Counted from the stretch's first letter, positions 1 to 8,168 are shown. The stretch is 64,000 bases of DNA from Rhodospirillaceae bacterium (GCA_902579545.1 CACHHO010000002.1:1-64000), one strand, 5' to 3'. Translations and numbers: made by a program. Notes: generated by a model from the sequence alone, not told the origin.

Positions 1-11
1 TTTTTCATATA

Positions 12-989
12 TTAATTATTAAAATAAATTTTATTTTTATCTATATAATCTTTTAATTTATCTAAACAAAATTTATTTACAATATTATTATTATTTGCTT
101 CATAGAGCTTATTTTTTTTAATTAAGTTAAAAAAAATTTTTTCTTCTGAGTTATTTTTTATAATTTTTTTATACATACTCTTTGGAAACCTTAAATTTCC
201 TACAGAAACAGAATGTATGCTGTTTCTTTTAATATTTGAAAATAATATTTCAAACATTTTACTATAATCTTCTTTCCACCCTTCATATATAATAACTGGA
301 TCAAATCTAAAACCTATTTTCCAATCCAGATCACATAATTTTTTTAGAGTTTTTATTCTTTTTTCAAAACCAGGGACTCCCTTTTCATAGCTTTTAGAAA
401 ACCTTTTAGGAGTAAAACTATATGCTATAATAATATTATTCTTTACTTCGCGCAAAAATGGTTTTAAGTAAGTACTCTTAGTTCTTATTTCTAATTCAAA
501 GTTCGGGTTGTCAGTAAAATTATTTAATGCATATGACATGAAATTTGATATAGGCTCAAAGCCTAATGAATCACAATCATATCCTGAAAAGAAAGTAATT
601 TTTTTATTAATATTTTTTTTAATGATAGTCTTAATTTCATTAATATAATCTTCGTAATTTACAAAAATCACATAATTTGCTGAAGAATATAGACCTTGTA
701 AAAAACAATATTTACAATCAAATAAGCAATTATACATATATGAAAAATAATAATTTATATTGTTACCAACTCCATAATTTTCAGGCGTTTTAAGTAAAAG
801 CTTATTATTTTTTTTTGCTAAAATAATAGCTGGATTTCTTTTTTGCAGAGAAAAGTTCTGATTTTTTTTATTAAATATTTCAGCATATTTTTTAATATAT
901 ATTATTTCTGGATCTTTAAATTTTTTGCAAATCAATTGCGTTCTTAAATTATTTCTAACTTCTTCTTCAATATATATAAGTTTTTTCAT
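12..989 (-). CDS. SPL-like radical SAM protein
   Basis: This 325-residue protein resembles the spore-photoproduct-lyase family of radical SAM enzymes. The CxxxCxxC cluster motif is seen at C88, C92 and C95, followed by the FLQ that is usual in this family. Further on are an SPL-like TPKRFSKSYEKG segment and a FRFDPVIIYEGW segment. By my alignment the catalytic cysteine of true SPL (C141 of Bacillus) falls on a tyrosine, with another cysteine two residues away, so DNA repair activity is doubtful and the substrate is unknown. The ATG start lies just after the stop of the nucleosidase gene, so the two look like one minus-strand operon. It is sure as a radical SAM protein and unsure in function. 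Confidence 0.75.
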   Translation of the reverse strand: MKKLIYIEEEVRNNLRTQLICKKFKDPEIIYIKKYAEIFNKKNQNFSLQKRNPAIILAKKNNKLLLKTPENYGVGNNINYYFSYMYNCLFDCKYCFLQGLYSSANYVIFVNYEDYINEIKTIIKKNINKKITFFSGYDCDSLGFEPISNFMSYALNNFTDNPNFELEIRTKSTYLKPFLREVKNNIIIAYSFTPKRFSKSYEKGVPGFEKRIKTLKKLCDLDWKIGFRFDPVIIYEGWKEDYSKMFEILFSNIKRNSIHSVSVGNLRFPKSMYKKIIKNNSEEKIFFNLIKKNKLYEANNNNIVNKFCLDKLKDYIDKNKIYFNN

Positions 990-990
990 A

Positions 991-1818
991 TTAAATTTTT
1001 AATAAATAATTATTTAATTTATCTTCATATAAATTAATTAATTGATTCAAAGATGAAGATTGTATAATTTCTTTTTCAACTAAATTTTTATTTTGAATTA
1101 TTAAAATTTTTTTTATTAAGCTTTCAATTTTTTTTCTATTATAAAATGTTACATGATACTTATTACTTATAACTTTTAGAAGATTATTTATCTCAATATT
1201 ATTTTCTTCATATGATAGATATTTTTCTAATACTTCATGAATGCTTTTTATATATTTTTTTATGTACCTATAAGCAAAGTCTTTATAGCTTTTTGGTTGG
1301 AATGTTAGATTATCTGATACTATCTTAAAAATAAATATATTATCTTTTTGTACTTTCTTTTCTAATGCACTTATAAAGCCAAAACCTTCCATATCATATA
1401 TATTATTTTTTTTAAAAACTGTTTCAGCTTTTTCAACACTACATAAAACCTCTACTTTAAAGTTATGTAAAAAAGTATTTGTATAAAAAGTTTGACTATC
1501 TTTATTATTTATTACTTTTTTAATCTCATAAATTTTTCCTTTTTGGTGATCTCTATGTCCTCCTAATCCTAAATTTATCCATAGAGAGTTAAATTCGTAG
1601 GGAAATAGCTGCTGCAAATATAAAACTGCTCTATATGATTTTTCATTACCTATACCCGATATAATCAAAAGAATATTTCTTAAAGGGTTTTCATATACAG
1701 TAAAAGGTTTATTTTTTTCTAAATTTTTTTTTAAGTTATAAAATTCAATAATTGGGAGCGCTTCTGCTTTTAATGCTACCAGAAACCTTAATTGACTATT
1801 TCTTTTTAAATTTAAAAT
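991..1818 (-). CDS. MTA/SAH nucleosidase-like protein, probable ATT start
   Basis: This is a purine nucleosidase or phosphorylase superfamily protein (PNP_UDP fold). Visible signatures are VALKAEA near the N-terminus (its Glu matches the MTAN proton donor region), SGIGNEKS, DMEGFGF and KIVSDN. The first ordinary start in frame is a TTG at 1666-1668, but that would delete the first strand and VALKAEA. The frame is open up to 1896 with no ATG, GTG or TTG. The best start is ATT at 1816-1818, seven bases after GGGAG, giving about 275 residues and overlapping the upstream glycosyltransferase by 23 bases. A frameshift in the A-rich stretch is the alternative. The natural nucleoside is not known. 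Confidence 0.65.
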   Translation of the reverse strand: MLNLKRNSQLRFLVALKAEALPIIEFYNLKKNLEKNKPFTVYENPLRNILLIISGIGNEKSYRAVLYLQQLFPYEFNSLWINLGLGGHRDHQKGKIYEIKKVINNKDSQTFYTNTFLHNFKVEVLCSVEKAETVFKKNNIYDMEGFGFISALEKKVQKDNIFIFKIVSDNLTFQPKSYKDFAYRYIKKYIKSIHEVLEKYLSYEENNIEINNLLKVISNKYHVTFYNRKKIESLIKKILIIQNKNLVEKEIIQSSSLNQLINLYEDKLNNYLLKI

Positions 1819-2650
1819 TATATTGCTCCCATAAGAATTTTTTGTATAAATACATCTTAAATATTTTTTTATTTTTTCTATTAATGCTTCCTTTAATTAT
1901 AATATTAATTTTATTTAATAATGTTTTTAATGCCATGTTTCTTAACTCTCTTTTAACTTTATAGTTTAAAATAATTTTTTCTAAGGATTTTATTCTATAC
2001 CTATCTAGACCCCAGTACTTCCTGGAGAGTTGATCCTCGTGTCCGCCATATTTTTTTAACAACACTTCATCGACATATCCTACTTTTATTCTACTTGTTA
2101 ATCTTAGCCATAAATCATAATCCTCGCATACTTTCAGCTTAGTATCAAATAGACCATATTTTTTAAAAATATATTTATTAATTAATACACTAGAGGGTGA
2201 TATCTTACAAATATCTAAACAATTCTTAAAAATATAGCCACCATATTTAGTATGTTTTTTTTTCTGATTTAAAATTTTGCCATTTTTAATCCATATCTCA
2301 TCAGTATGTACTAGTTTGATTTTATTATTAGACTTTTTTATAAGACTAATTTGTTTCTCTATTTTATTCCTTAGCCACTCGTCATCTGAATCAATAAAAG
2401 CTATCCAATTATTAGTACTTTTTATAATTCCTAAGTTTCTTGCAAAACTAACTCCTCTTTTTTTTTCATTTATGACTCTTACTTTAGAATATTTTTTTTT
2501 AATGAAATCTTTAGTGCCGTCTTTTGAATTGTTATCTACTAATATTATCTCATTAACAGCATAAGTTTGATTATAAATTGAATTGATGCATCTAGGCAAA
2601 TATTCTATCCTATTATAGGAAGGTATTATTACAGTAACATTGTAATCCAT
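1796..2650 (-). CDS. family 2 glycosyltransferase
   Basis: This is a 284-residue GT-A fold glycosyltransferase. The N-terminus carries the usual TVIIPSYNR strand, then VDNNSKDGT, and the metal-binding DSDDEW at residues 87-92. A second acidic motif, CEDYDLWLRL, lies near residue 175 and corresponds to the catalytic base region of family 2 enzymes. It transfers a sugar from a nucleotide-sugar to a glycan or lipid acceptor, but donor and acceptor cannot be read from sequence. It is 1 base from the acyltransferase gene on the same strand, so both probably act on the same surface glycan. There are no membrane segments, so it should be cytosolic or peripheral. Confidence 0.85.
   Translation of the reverse strand: MDYNVTVIIPSYNRIEYLPRCINSIYNQTYAVNEIILVDNNSKDGTKDFIKKKYSKVRVINEKKRGVSFARNLGIIKSTNNWIAFIDSDDEWLRNKIEKQISLIKKSNNKIKLVHTDEIWIKNGKILNQKKKHTKYGGYIFKNCLDICKISPSSVLINKYIFKKYGLFDTKLKVCEDYDLWLRLTSRIKVGYVDEVLLKKYGGHEDQLSRKYWGLDRYRIKSLEKIILNYKVKRELRNMALKTLLNKINIIIKGSINRKNKKIFKMYLYKKFLWEQYNFKFKKK
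1826..1830 (-). promoter_or_regulatory. Shine-Dalgarno site for the nucleosidase
   Basis: GGGAG is read on the minus strand and is followed by a 7-base spacer and ATT. Spacing equals that of the AGGAG-N7-TTG site of gap in this window. It lies inside the 3' end of the glycosyltransferase gene and is the main argument for the non-canonical ATT start. Confidence 0.45.
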
Positions 2651-2651
2651 T

Positions 2652-3728
2652 TTATTTATGAAATATTGGCCTTATTTTAATAAAGGGTTCTTCGATGTAA
2701 TGTCTAATAAGATAAGATATTAAAAAGCTTAAAGAAAAAATTAATATTATGTTAATACTAATATTATCTATTTCAAGATTTTTAATAAGATCTATTACTA
2801 ATATGTGCATTAGGTATAGAGGATAAGACCAATTAGCTAATTCAGAAATTATTTTTTTTAATTTATTATTCTTAATATAGGTGATTTTTTGCGCTAAAAA
2901 TATAGTAATAAGACAAAAAAAGTAAATAATGTAAAAAATTAAGTTGTTTTTGATCCCCACTAAGGTAAAATTTTGATTTTCATAATATAAGTTGAGTTGA
3001 TTATATATAAAATAAAGAAGTGCTGGGAAAAGCAAAAAAAAAGTTATGTTTACAATAGTGATTTTTTTTAAATATTTAAAAACAAAATAACCAATGCCAC
3101 CGAAGGCTATCGAGTCAATTCTAAAAACTGCTACTCTTCTTAATTCACTTCCCCATTCCGCATAATTATAATTATCTCTTAAAAAGAAAACAAAAATTAT
3201 TATTAAAAAACAGGTAATCATAATTAGTAATGAACTACTAATGTAATCTTTTAAATATCTTCTGTTAATTAATACTGTTAAACAAAGCAAGAGTGGAAAT
3301 ATAATGTAAAAAATTTCTTCAACACATATTGACCAGGATACAGAAAAAAATGTTTCTGATACAATTGGATAATTTAAATTTTGTAAAAATAGTATATAGT
3401 ACAATATTTCACTTTCATAATACCTGTAAAATATAATATAAGACACTAAAGCAAAAAAATAAGCTGGCCAAGTTCTACCAAATCTTCTGATAACAAATAC
3501 ATAACTATTCAAAAACATATACTTACTTGATTTAATTATGCTCACACCATATTTGCATATTAGAAACCCGCTTAAACAGAAGAAAATCTCTACACCTAGT
3601 ATAGATATAATAAAAGAGTTTTTTACTAAAGCTGGGTCTTTTGAAAGACTTATAACTATGTGAGGAATAAACACAAGTAATGATGAGATTATTCTTAATA
3701 AATCTAAACCGTAACTTTTTGTATGCAT
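2652..3728 (-). CDS. acyltransferase-3 family membrane protein
   Basis: This is a 358-residue polytopic inner-membrane protein of the OafA/NodX acyltransferase-3 family. It begins with the family's LDLLRIISSLLVFIPH segment (the His is the conserved putative catalytic residue) and continues through about ten hydrophobic helices. A VSWSICVEEIFY motif corresponds to the conserved SWSLxxEExFY. Such proteins move an acetyl or other acyl group onto extracytoplasmic sugars. The ATG start overlaps the ATG of the divergent SGNH gene region, and an SGNH partner next to an acyltransferase-3 is a common arrangement for polysaccharide O-acylation. The acceptor is probably the product of the neighbouring glycosyltransferase pathway (inference). 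Confidence 0.85.
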   Translation of the reverse strand: MHTKSYGLDLLRIISSLLVFIPHIVISLSKDPALVKNSFIISILGVEIFFCLSGFLICKYGVSIIKSSKYMFLNSYVFVIRRFGRTWPAYFFALVSYIIFYRYYESEILYYILFLQNLNYPIVSETFFSVSWSICVEEIFYIIFPLLLCLTVLINRRYLKDYISSSLLIMITCFLIIIFVFFLRDNYNYAEWGSELRRVAVFRIDSIAFGGIGYFVFKYLKKITIVNITFFLLFPALLYFIYNQLNLYYENQNFTLVGIKNNLIFYIIYFFCLITIFLAQKITYIKNNKLKKIISELANWSYPLYLMHILVIDLIKNLEIDNISINIILIFSLSFLISYLIRHYIEEPFIKIRPIFHK

Positions 3729-3755
3729 AATATTATATTTTTATATATTAAATAT

Positions 3756-5384
3756 ATGATAAAACTAATTATAAAATATACTTTTTTAATATTATTTAGT
3801 TTATTGTTGGCATTTATGCTTTCTTTTTTTGTAAAGAACAGTATACATTTATATAACTCTCATATATATAAAAATAAAAAGGTTTCATTTTTAGAGAATA
3901 ATATTAATTCAAAAGATGCTCCTAAATTCTGTTTCCAAAGCATCCAAAAGTTAGTAAATGATAATAATTTTACGTTACCAGAAATGCCTCCTATAGGAAC
4001 CATTCCTAATAGTTCAGTTTTATTTAAAGAATACCTTATTAAGTATGACAAATATGGTTTTAGAAATAAGAATACTGTTTGGAATAATAAAGATCATGAT
4101 TATTTAGTTTTAGGTGATTCAATAGTAGCAGATACAAAAGTTCCTGATAATTTTCTTTTTACTAACCAATTTAAAAATAAAAAAAGTGTTATAAATGCAG
4201 GTTGCGGTGGTAATGGGTTATTATCTAGCTTTTATATATTAAAACAATTATTAGAAGCAGAATACAAGTTTACAAAGATTTTATTTTTTATAAATTTAGA
4301 GAATGACTTTACTAAAGATACATTAAGAGAGGTAAAAATAGAAAAACTCTTTGATGAATATGATAACAGTGAAGAAAAAAATATGTTTCTTAATAACCGT
4401 CAATATACTTCAGACTACGAGAATTTAATTAAAAAATCCTTTCGTAAAGAAATAAATAATTATTCTTTTTTAAGAAATATTTTAGAAACATTTTCAATAA
4501 ATAGTTTTATAAATTATTTCAATAAATTTAAAAAATTAATTTTTAAAGATAAAAAAAATGATGAAATAATACTTGCGGATAGTACAACTAAAAATAAAAT
4601 CAACTTTGCTCACAATCATTACCAAACAGACATGTATAATTTATTTCTTCAATTTTTAGAAAAAATTTCCTATACCCTACAGAATAAAAAGACTGAGTTA
4701 ATATTTATATTAGTCCCTACATATCAGGAAGTAAAAATATATTCTAAAAATAAAAAAAGTGCTGATGACTGGGAAAAGTATTTAAACTATAAATACATAA
4801 AAAATACCCTTACAAGCACTATAGCTAATTATAATATTGGAATAATAGACCTCTATTATTTTGTATACAATAAGAATGAAGAATTTTTCAATGGCCACTT
4901 TTCCAAAAAAGCACAAAAAAAATTAAGTAAATATATACAAAAGAGTATTAATAGTGAAGATCAAATAAAATATCAAAAACTTTTACTATATAACTCTCAT
5001 TACCCATCTAAGAACTATTTTAATTACACTGTTAACTTTGGCAAAAAACTTAATCAATCAGAAGTAAATGATTGGCTAAAATCAATTAGTTACTTTACAA
5101 AAAAAAATCAAATAAATAATTATTTACTTGCAGCACCATTAGGATATTTTTTTATAAATCAAGAGTGTTCCAATATTCTCAAACTTAATAAAATGACTGA
5201 GAATAAAATATTGAACTACTCAAATGGAAAATTCTTCTATTTGTTATGTAGATTAGATCAATCAAAAAGTGTAAAAGAAGATATAAAAGTAATTGATAAC
5301 CTTATAGACAAAGATATAAAATATTTTTTTCCAATTATATCAAAAGCTATCAATGAAAAAATAGGTTCCATTAATGAAAAATAA
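3756..5384 (+). CDS. membrane-anchored SGNH-like protein
   Basis: This 542-residue protein has one N-terminal membrane segment and a large extracytoplasmic domain. SGNH-hydrolase blocks can be followed: LGDSIVAD (Ser near residue 122), NAGCGGNG (about 147-154), LENDF (about 181-185) and NGHFSKKAQ later. In the last block the usual Asp of DGH is Asn, so hydrolysis could be weakened. The last 130 residues match nothing I recognise. I start at the ATG at 3756, directly before the membrane helix; an in-frame ATG at 3723 would overlap the divergent acyltransferase start. Pairing with the acyltransferase suggests glycan O-acylation or de-acylation. The fold assignment is moderately sure. Confidence 0.65.
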   Translation: MIKLIIKYTFLILFSLLLAFMLSFFVKNSIHLYNSHIYKNKKVSFLENNINSKDAPKFCFQSIQKLVNDNNFTLPEMPPIGTIPNSSVLFKEYLIKYDKYGFRNKNTVWNNKDHDYLVLGDSIVADTKVPDNFLFTNQFKNKKSVINAGCGGNGLLSSFYILKQLLEAEYKFTKILFFINLENDFTKDTLREVKIEKLFDEYDNSEEKNMFLNNRQYTSDYENLIKKSFRKEINNYSFLRNILETFSINSFINYFNKFKKLIFKDKKNDEIILADSTTKNKINFAHNHYQTDMYNLFLQFLEKISYTLQNKKTELIFILVPTYQEVKIYSKNKKSADDWEKYLNYKYIKNTLTSTIANYNIGIIDLYYFVYNKNEEFFNGHFSKKAQKKLSKYIQKSINSEDQIKYQKLLLYNSHYPSKNYFNYTVNFGKKLNQSEVNDWLKSISYFTKKNQINNYLLAAPLGYFFINQECSNILKLNKMTENKILNYSNGKFFYLLCRLDQSKSVKEDIKVIDNLIDKDIKYFFPIISKAINEKIGSINEK

Positions 5385-5481
5385 AAAAAAAGCACTCATT
5401 ATAGTATTTGTTTTTGTTTTTTTTTTATTATTGTATTTCTTAGGAAACACTAATAATAGCGAATTATATAAAATTTTTTAA
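5374..5481 (+). CDS. 35-residue single-pass membrane peptide, possibly DUF5989-like
   Basis: A short open frame starts at an ATG 11 bases before the end of the SGNH gene and encodes 35 residues. It has a lysine-rich start (MKNKKK), about 17 hydrophobic residues rich in Phe, Leu and Val, then GNTNNSEL and the ending YKIF. The layout of basic start, one helix, glycine and an aromatic-x-x-F tail resembles DUF5989, tiny proteins found beside SGNH proteins in polysaccharide clusters. That resemblance is by eye only. The overlap with the upstream gene suggests translational coupling. An accidental open frame is possible, because T-rich DNA readily encodes hydrophobic peptides. Confidence 0.45.
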   Translation: MKNKKKALIIVFVFVFFLLLYFLGNTNNSELYKIF

Positions 5482-5542
5482 TAATTATTTTTATTTTTTT
5501 AAGGTATTTATTAAAGAATTTTTTTGATATATGATTTTACTA

Positions 5543-5614
5543 GCCCCAATAGTATAATGGTTATTACAGTACCTTGGTAAGGCACAGATGGTAGTTCAAT
5601 TCTACCTTGGGGCA
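5543..5614 (+). tRNA. tRNA-Thr (GGT anticodon)
   Basis: The gene folds as a 72-base cloverleaf. The acceptor stem GCCCCAA pairs with TTGGGGC at 5607-5613, with discriminator A and no encoded CCA. The anticodon loop is TTGGTAA, giving anticodon GGT, which reads ACC and ACT. The T stem is GGTAG/CTACC around TTCAATT. The D stem is only about three base pairs, and the anticodon stem holds an A-C mismatch at its third pair. G1-C72 and C2-G71 agree with threonine identity. It lies between the glycan block and the aldolase gene, whose stop codon is 3 bases away on the other strand. Confidence 0.9.
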
Positions 5615-5616
5615 CA

Positions 5617-6261
5617 TTATTTTTCTTTATATCCAATTATTTTATTTAAAACTTTTTTCATTTCTAATTTATTTATGCTTTTAGGATTTTTTTTAAGTTT
5701 ACAATAATAATAATATTCACATAACAGTTCTACTTCTTCAGCTAATTCATAGGCATTAGATAAATTTTCTCCCGTTGCTATTTGCCCATGATTAGATATT
5801 AGGCAACTTAAACTGTTCTTTAGTGCTAAATTTATGTTTTTAGATAACTCTTCTGTACCAAACAATGAATACTTTGCTACTTTGATTTCATCTGCTCCAG
5901 TAATACCTACCATATAATGAAAAGGTGGAATTCTTTTATATAAACAAGAACAAATTACAGAAAACTTAGAATGAGCATGGACGATTGCATTAACTTTAGT
6001 AAATTTATAAATATCCAAATGAAACTTCCATTCAGAAGAGGGATTTTTATTCTTTTCTATTTCTCCTTCTAGAGAAACAAATACAATATCATTTACCTTT
6101 AAATCTGAATTTCTTTTTCCTGAAGGAGATATTAAAAACCCCTTTAAATTTTTTTCATTATGTCTAACAGAAATGTTTCCAGATCTAATTGGGGAAAAAC
6201 CTGTGCTAGAAAATAACTTTGAAAATTTTACAATCTGCTTTTTTTTATTTAATTTATTCAT
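5617..6261 (-). CDS. class II aldolase, FucA/Ald2-like
   Basis: This 214-residue class II aldolase is close to L-fuculose-1-phosphate aldolase. It has SGNISVR and SPSG for phosphate binding, zinc histidines in HAHS (H95, H97) and SNHG (H158), and the catalytic Glu in PSSEWKFH (E77). It also shares IPPFHYM and the YSLFGTEELS stretch with FucA. It overlaps the end of mtnA by 8 bases. In Rhodospirillum and some E. coli, a FucA-like enzyme called Ald2 beside mtnA cleaves 5-methylthioribulose- or 5-deoxyribulose-1-phosphate to DHAP plus an aldehyde. That is the likeliest role here. MtnB dehydratase is less likely given the FucA-like pattern. Confidence 0.75.
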   Translation of the reverse strand: MNKLNKKKQIVKFSKLFSSTGFSPIRSGNISVRHNEKNLKGFLISPSGKRNSDLKVNDIVFVSLEGEIEKNKNPSSEWKFHLDIYKFTKVNAIVHAHSKFSVICSCLYKRIPPFHYMVGITGADEIKVAKYSLFGTEELSKNINLALKNSLSCLISNHGQIATGENLSNAYELAEEVELLCEYYYYCKLKKNPKSINKLEMKKVLNKIIGYKEK

Positions 6262-7333
6262 TTTTTAATTTTATAATATCTCTTTCATTTGGTCTTATTA
6301 CACCTTTATTAGTTATTAAATTAGTTATAAATTTATTTGGAGTAAGGTCAAAAGCTGGATTATATACTTTACTATCGGAAGGATAAACATTAATTGTTCT
6401 AATCTTATTGGAATCATCTATTCCTTTAATTTGTTTAAGTTCACTTTCGTCCCTTTCTTCTATAATTATATCTTTAAAGTTTTTAATATTCCAATCAATA
6501 GTACTATAGGGAACTGCTACATAAAAAGGTATGTTAAATTCTTTTGCTGCTAGTGCTTTTAAAAATGTACCTATTTTATTTGCTACGTGCCCATTACTTG
6601 TAACTCTATCTGCTCCTACTATACATAAATCTATTTCTTTTCTTTGCATAAGTAATCCTGCTGTATTGTCAGTTATGACAGTATTATTTATATTTTCATT
6701 ATTTAATTCATAACTAGTTAAAAGAGCTCCTTGATTTCTAGGCCTTGTTTCATCTACCCAAACATGAATATTTAGGTTATTTTTTTTTGCTAAATAAATA
6801 GGAGCAGTAGCAGTTCCCCAGTCTATTGTTGCGAGCCACCCAGCATTACAATGGGTAAGTACATTAATTTCTTTTTTTCTTTCTGAAATTTTCTTAATTA
6901 TTTCAAATCCAAATTCTCCTATTTTTTTACAGTTTTGAATATCCTCTTCACATAATTTATTTGCTTCATTTAAAAGTTTTTTTTCTGTTTCTCTAAATGG
7001 AAGATTTAAATCAATTATTTTCATCATCTTATCTACTGCCCAAAATAGATTAACTGCAGTAGGTCTAGTGCTTTTAATTTTTTTTGATGCTTCATATATT
7101 TTTGTTTTATTGCTTAGCTCTCTATAAGCTAAATAAATACCATATGCAGCTGTTGCACCTATTAAAGGAGCACCTCTTACTTGCATATTTTTTATTGCTA
7201 TGAGTGTGTCTTCTAAACTCTTTAAAGATACAATTTCAAGTTTATGAGGCAATTGTGTTTGATCTATAATTTTAACATTATCTTCTTTTTTATCATACCA
7301 AATAGTTCTATAATTTTTTTTATTTATTTTCAT
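6254..7333 (-). CDS. mtnA: S-methyl-5-thioribose-1-phosphate isomerase
   Basis: MtnA converts 5-methylthioribose-1-phosphate (or 5-deoxyribose-1-phosphate) into the matching ribulose-1-phosphate. The 359-residue length is normal. Visible motifs are QVRGAPLIGATAAYG near residue 52, the catalytic Cys in LTHCNAG (C162), DETRPRNQGA, and the catalytic Asp in VGADRV (D242). It is the first gene of a two-gene operon with the FucA-like aldolase. No MtnP phosphorylase or MtnK kinase is nearby, so the source of its substrate must lie elsewhere, unless the nucleosidase at 991-1818 contributes with a kinase. The product is cytosolic. Confidence 0.92.
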   Translation of the reverse strand: MKINKKNYRTIWYDKKEDNVKIIDQTQLPHKLEIVSLKSLEDTLIAIKNMQVRGAPLIGATAAYGIYLAYRELSNKTKIYEASKKIKSTRPTAVNLFWAVDKMMKIIDLNLPFRETEKKLLNEANKLCEEDIQNCKKIGEFGFEIIKKISERKKEINVLTHCNAGWLATIDWGTATAPIYLAKKNNLNIHVWVDETRPRNQGALLTSYELNNENINNTVITDNTAGLLMQRKEIDLCIVGADRVTSNGHVANKIGTFLKALAAKEFNIPFYVAVPYSTIDWNIKNFKDIIIEERDESELKQIKGIDDSNKIRTINVYPSDSKVYNPAFDLTPNKFITNLITNKGVIRPNERDIIKLKNE

Positions 7334-7382
7334 AATTTATAATATATGCAAAAAAATAATTATACAATTTGAAAGGATTTAT

Positions 7383-8168
7383 ATGATTGACAAAAATACA
7401 TATGCTAATAAATATAAATTTAATCCTAGAAACTCTATTTGTGTTGTAACAGGAGGTTCAAGTGGAATTGGAAAGTCATTAATAGAAGAACTACACAATC
7501 GGCAAGCAAAAAAAATAATAAATATTGATATAAAAGATAATGAATCAAATATTGCAGATTTTATAAATTGCGATGTTAGTAATAATGATGAAATGAGATC
7601 AGTTATTAATAAAATATATGATAAATATAATTATATTGATTTATTTTGTAGTAATGCTGGTATAGCAACTGATGACGATGGACTAGCTTCAGTGAAACAT
7701 TGGGACCAAATTTGGAAAACCAATGTATTACAGCATACAAATGTAGTTAGAAATTGTATTGCCAAAATGCTTAAAAATAAAAGTGGATGGTTTCTTATTA
7801 CTGCATCTGCTGCCGGTTTACTGTCACAAGTAGGTTCAGCTACTTATTCTACAACAAAACATGCTACTGTCGGCTTTGCAGAATGGTTATCAATAACCTA
7901 CGGAGATTTTGGTATAGGAGTTAGCTTACTTTGTCCTCAGGGTGTAAATACTCCTATGACAGAAAATATTGAAAATGGTGGAGTTGCAGGTATTAATGGA
8001 ATGTTAGAACCTAAGGAAGTTGCAAAAATCACTCTAGATAATATGGCATTAGGAAAATTTTTAATCACTCCTCATGAAATAGTAAAAAAATATATAAAGA
8101 TTAAGGCCGAAGACCCGGATAAATGGATAATAGGCATGAGAAAATTATATAAACAGTTTGTAATTTAA
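7383..8168 (+). CDS. short-chain dehydrogenase/reductase
   Basis: This 261-residue classical SDR has the Rossmann motif TGGSSGIGKS near the start, SNAGIA in the middle, the catalytic Ser in ITASAAG and the YSTTK motif about 16 residues later. It oxidises or reduces an alcohol/ketone with NAD(P). The ATG follows an AAAGGA ribosome site at good spacing. It is the first gene of a run with an acyl-CoA dehydrogenase, a thiolase and a crotonase-type protein, so a hydroxyacyl or related lipid substrate is plausible. A hairpin terminator overlaps its stop codon, so the following genes may have separate or read-through expression. Confidence 0.85.
   Translation: MIDKNTYANKYKFNPRNSICVVTGGSSGIGKSLIEELHNRQAKKIINIDIKDNESNIADFINCDVSNNDEMRSVINKIYDKYNYIDLFCSNAGIATDDDGLASVKHWDQIWKTNVLQHTNVVRNCIAKMLKNKSGWFLITASAAGLLSQVGSATYSTTKHATVGFAEWLSITYGDFGIGVSLLCPQGVNTPMTENIENGGVAGINGMLEPKEVAKITLDNMALGKFLITPHEIVKKYIKIKAEDPDKWIIGMRKLYKQFVI

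Noticed and set aside
1-8. ATG on the minus strand at 6-8, a possible start of a gene leaving the window to the left
   Set aside because: Only two codons are visible. It is well placed just after the radical SAM gene's stop, but nothing can be supported.
1752-1964. Hydrophobic 70-residue plus-strand frame opposite the nucleosidase and glycosyltransferase
   Set aside because: It is antisense to two better-supported genes, and its hydrophobicity comes from T-rich DNA.
1796-5614. The glycan block as an island integrated at tRNA-Thr
   Set aside because: No integrase or direct repeat of the tRNA 3' end was found, and the block lies on the 5' side of the tRNA.
5617-6261. MtnB (methylthioribulose-1-phosphate dehydratase) as the name of the class II aldolase
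   Set aside because: The PSSEWKFH, IPPFHYM and FGTEELS segments follow FucA-type enzymes, so an Ald2-like aldolase fits better.
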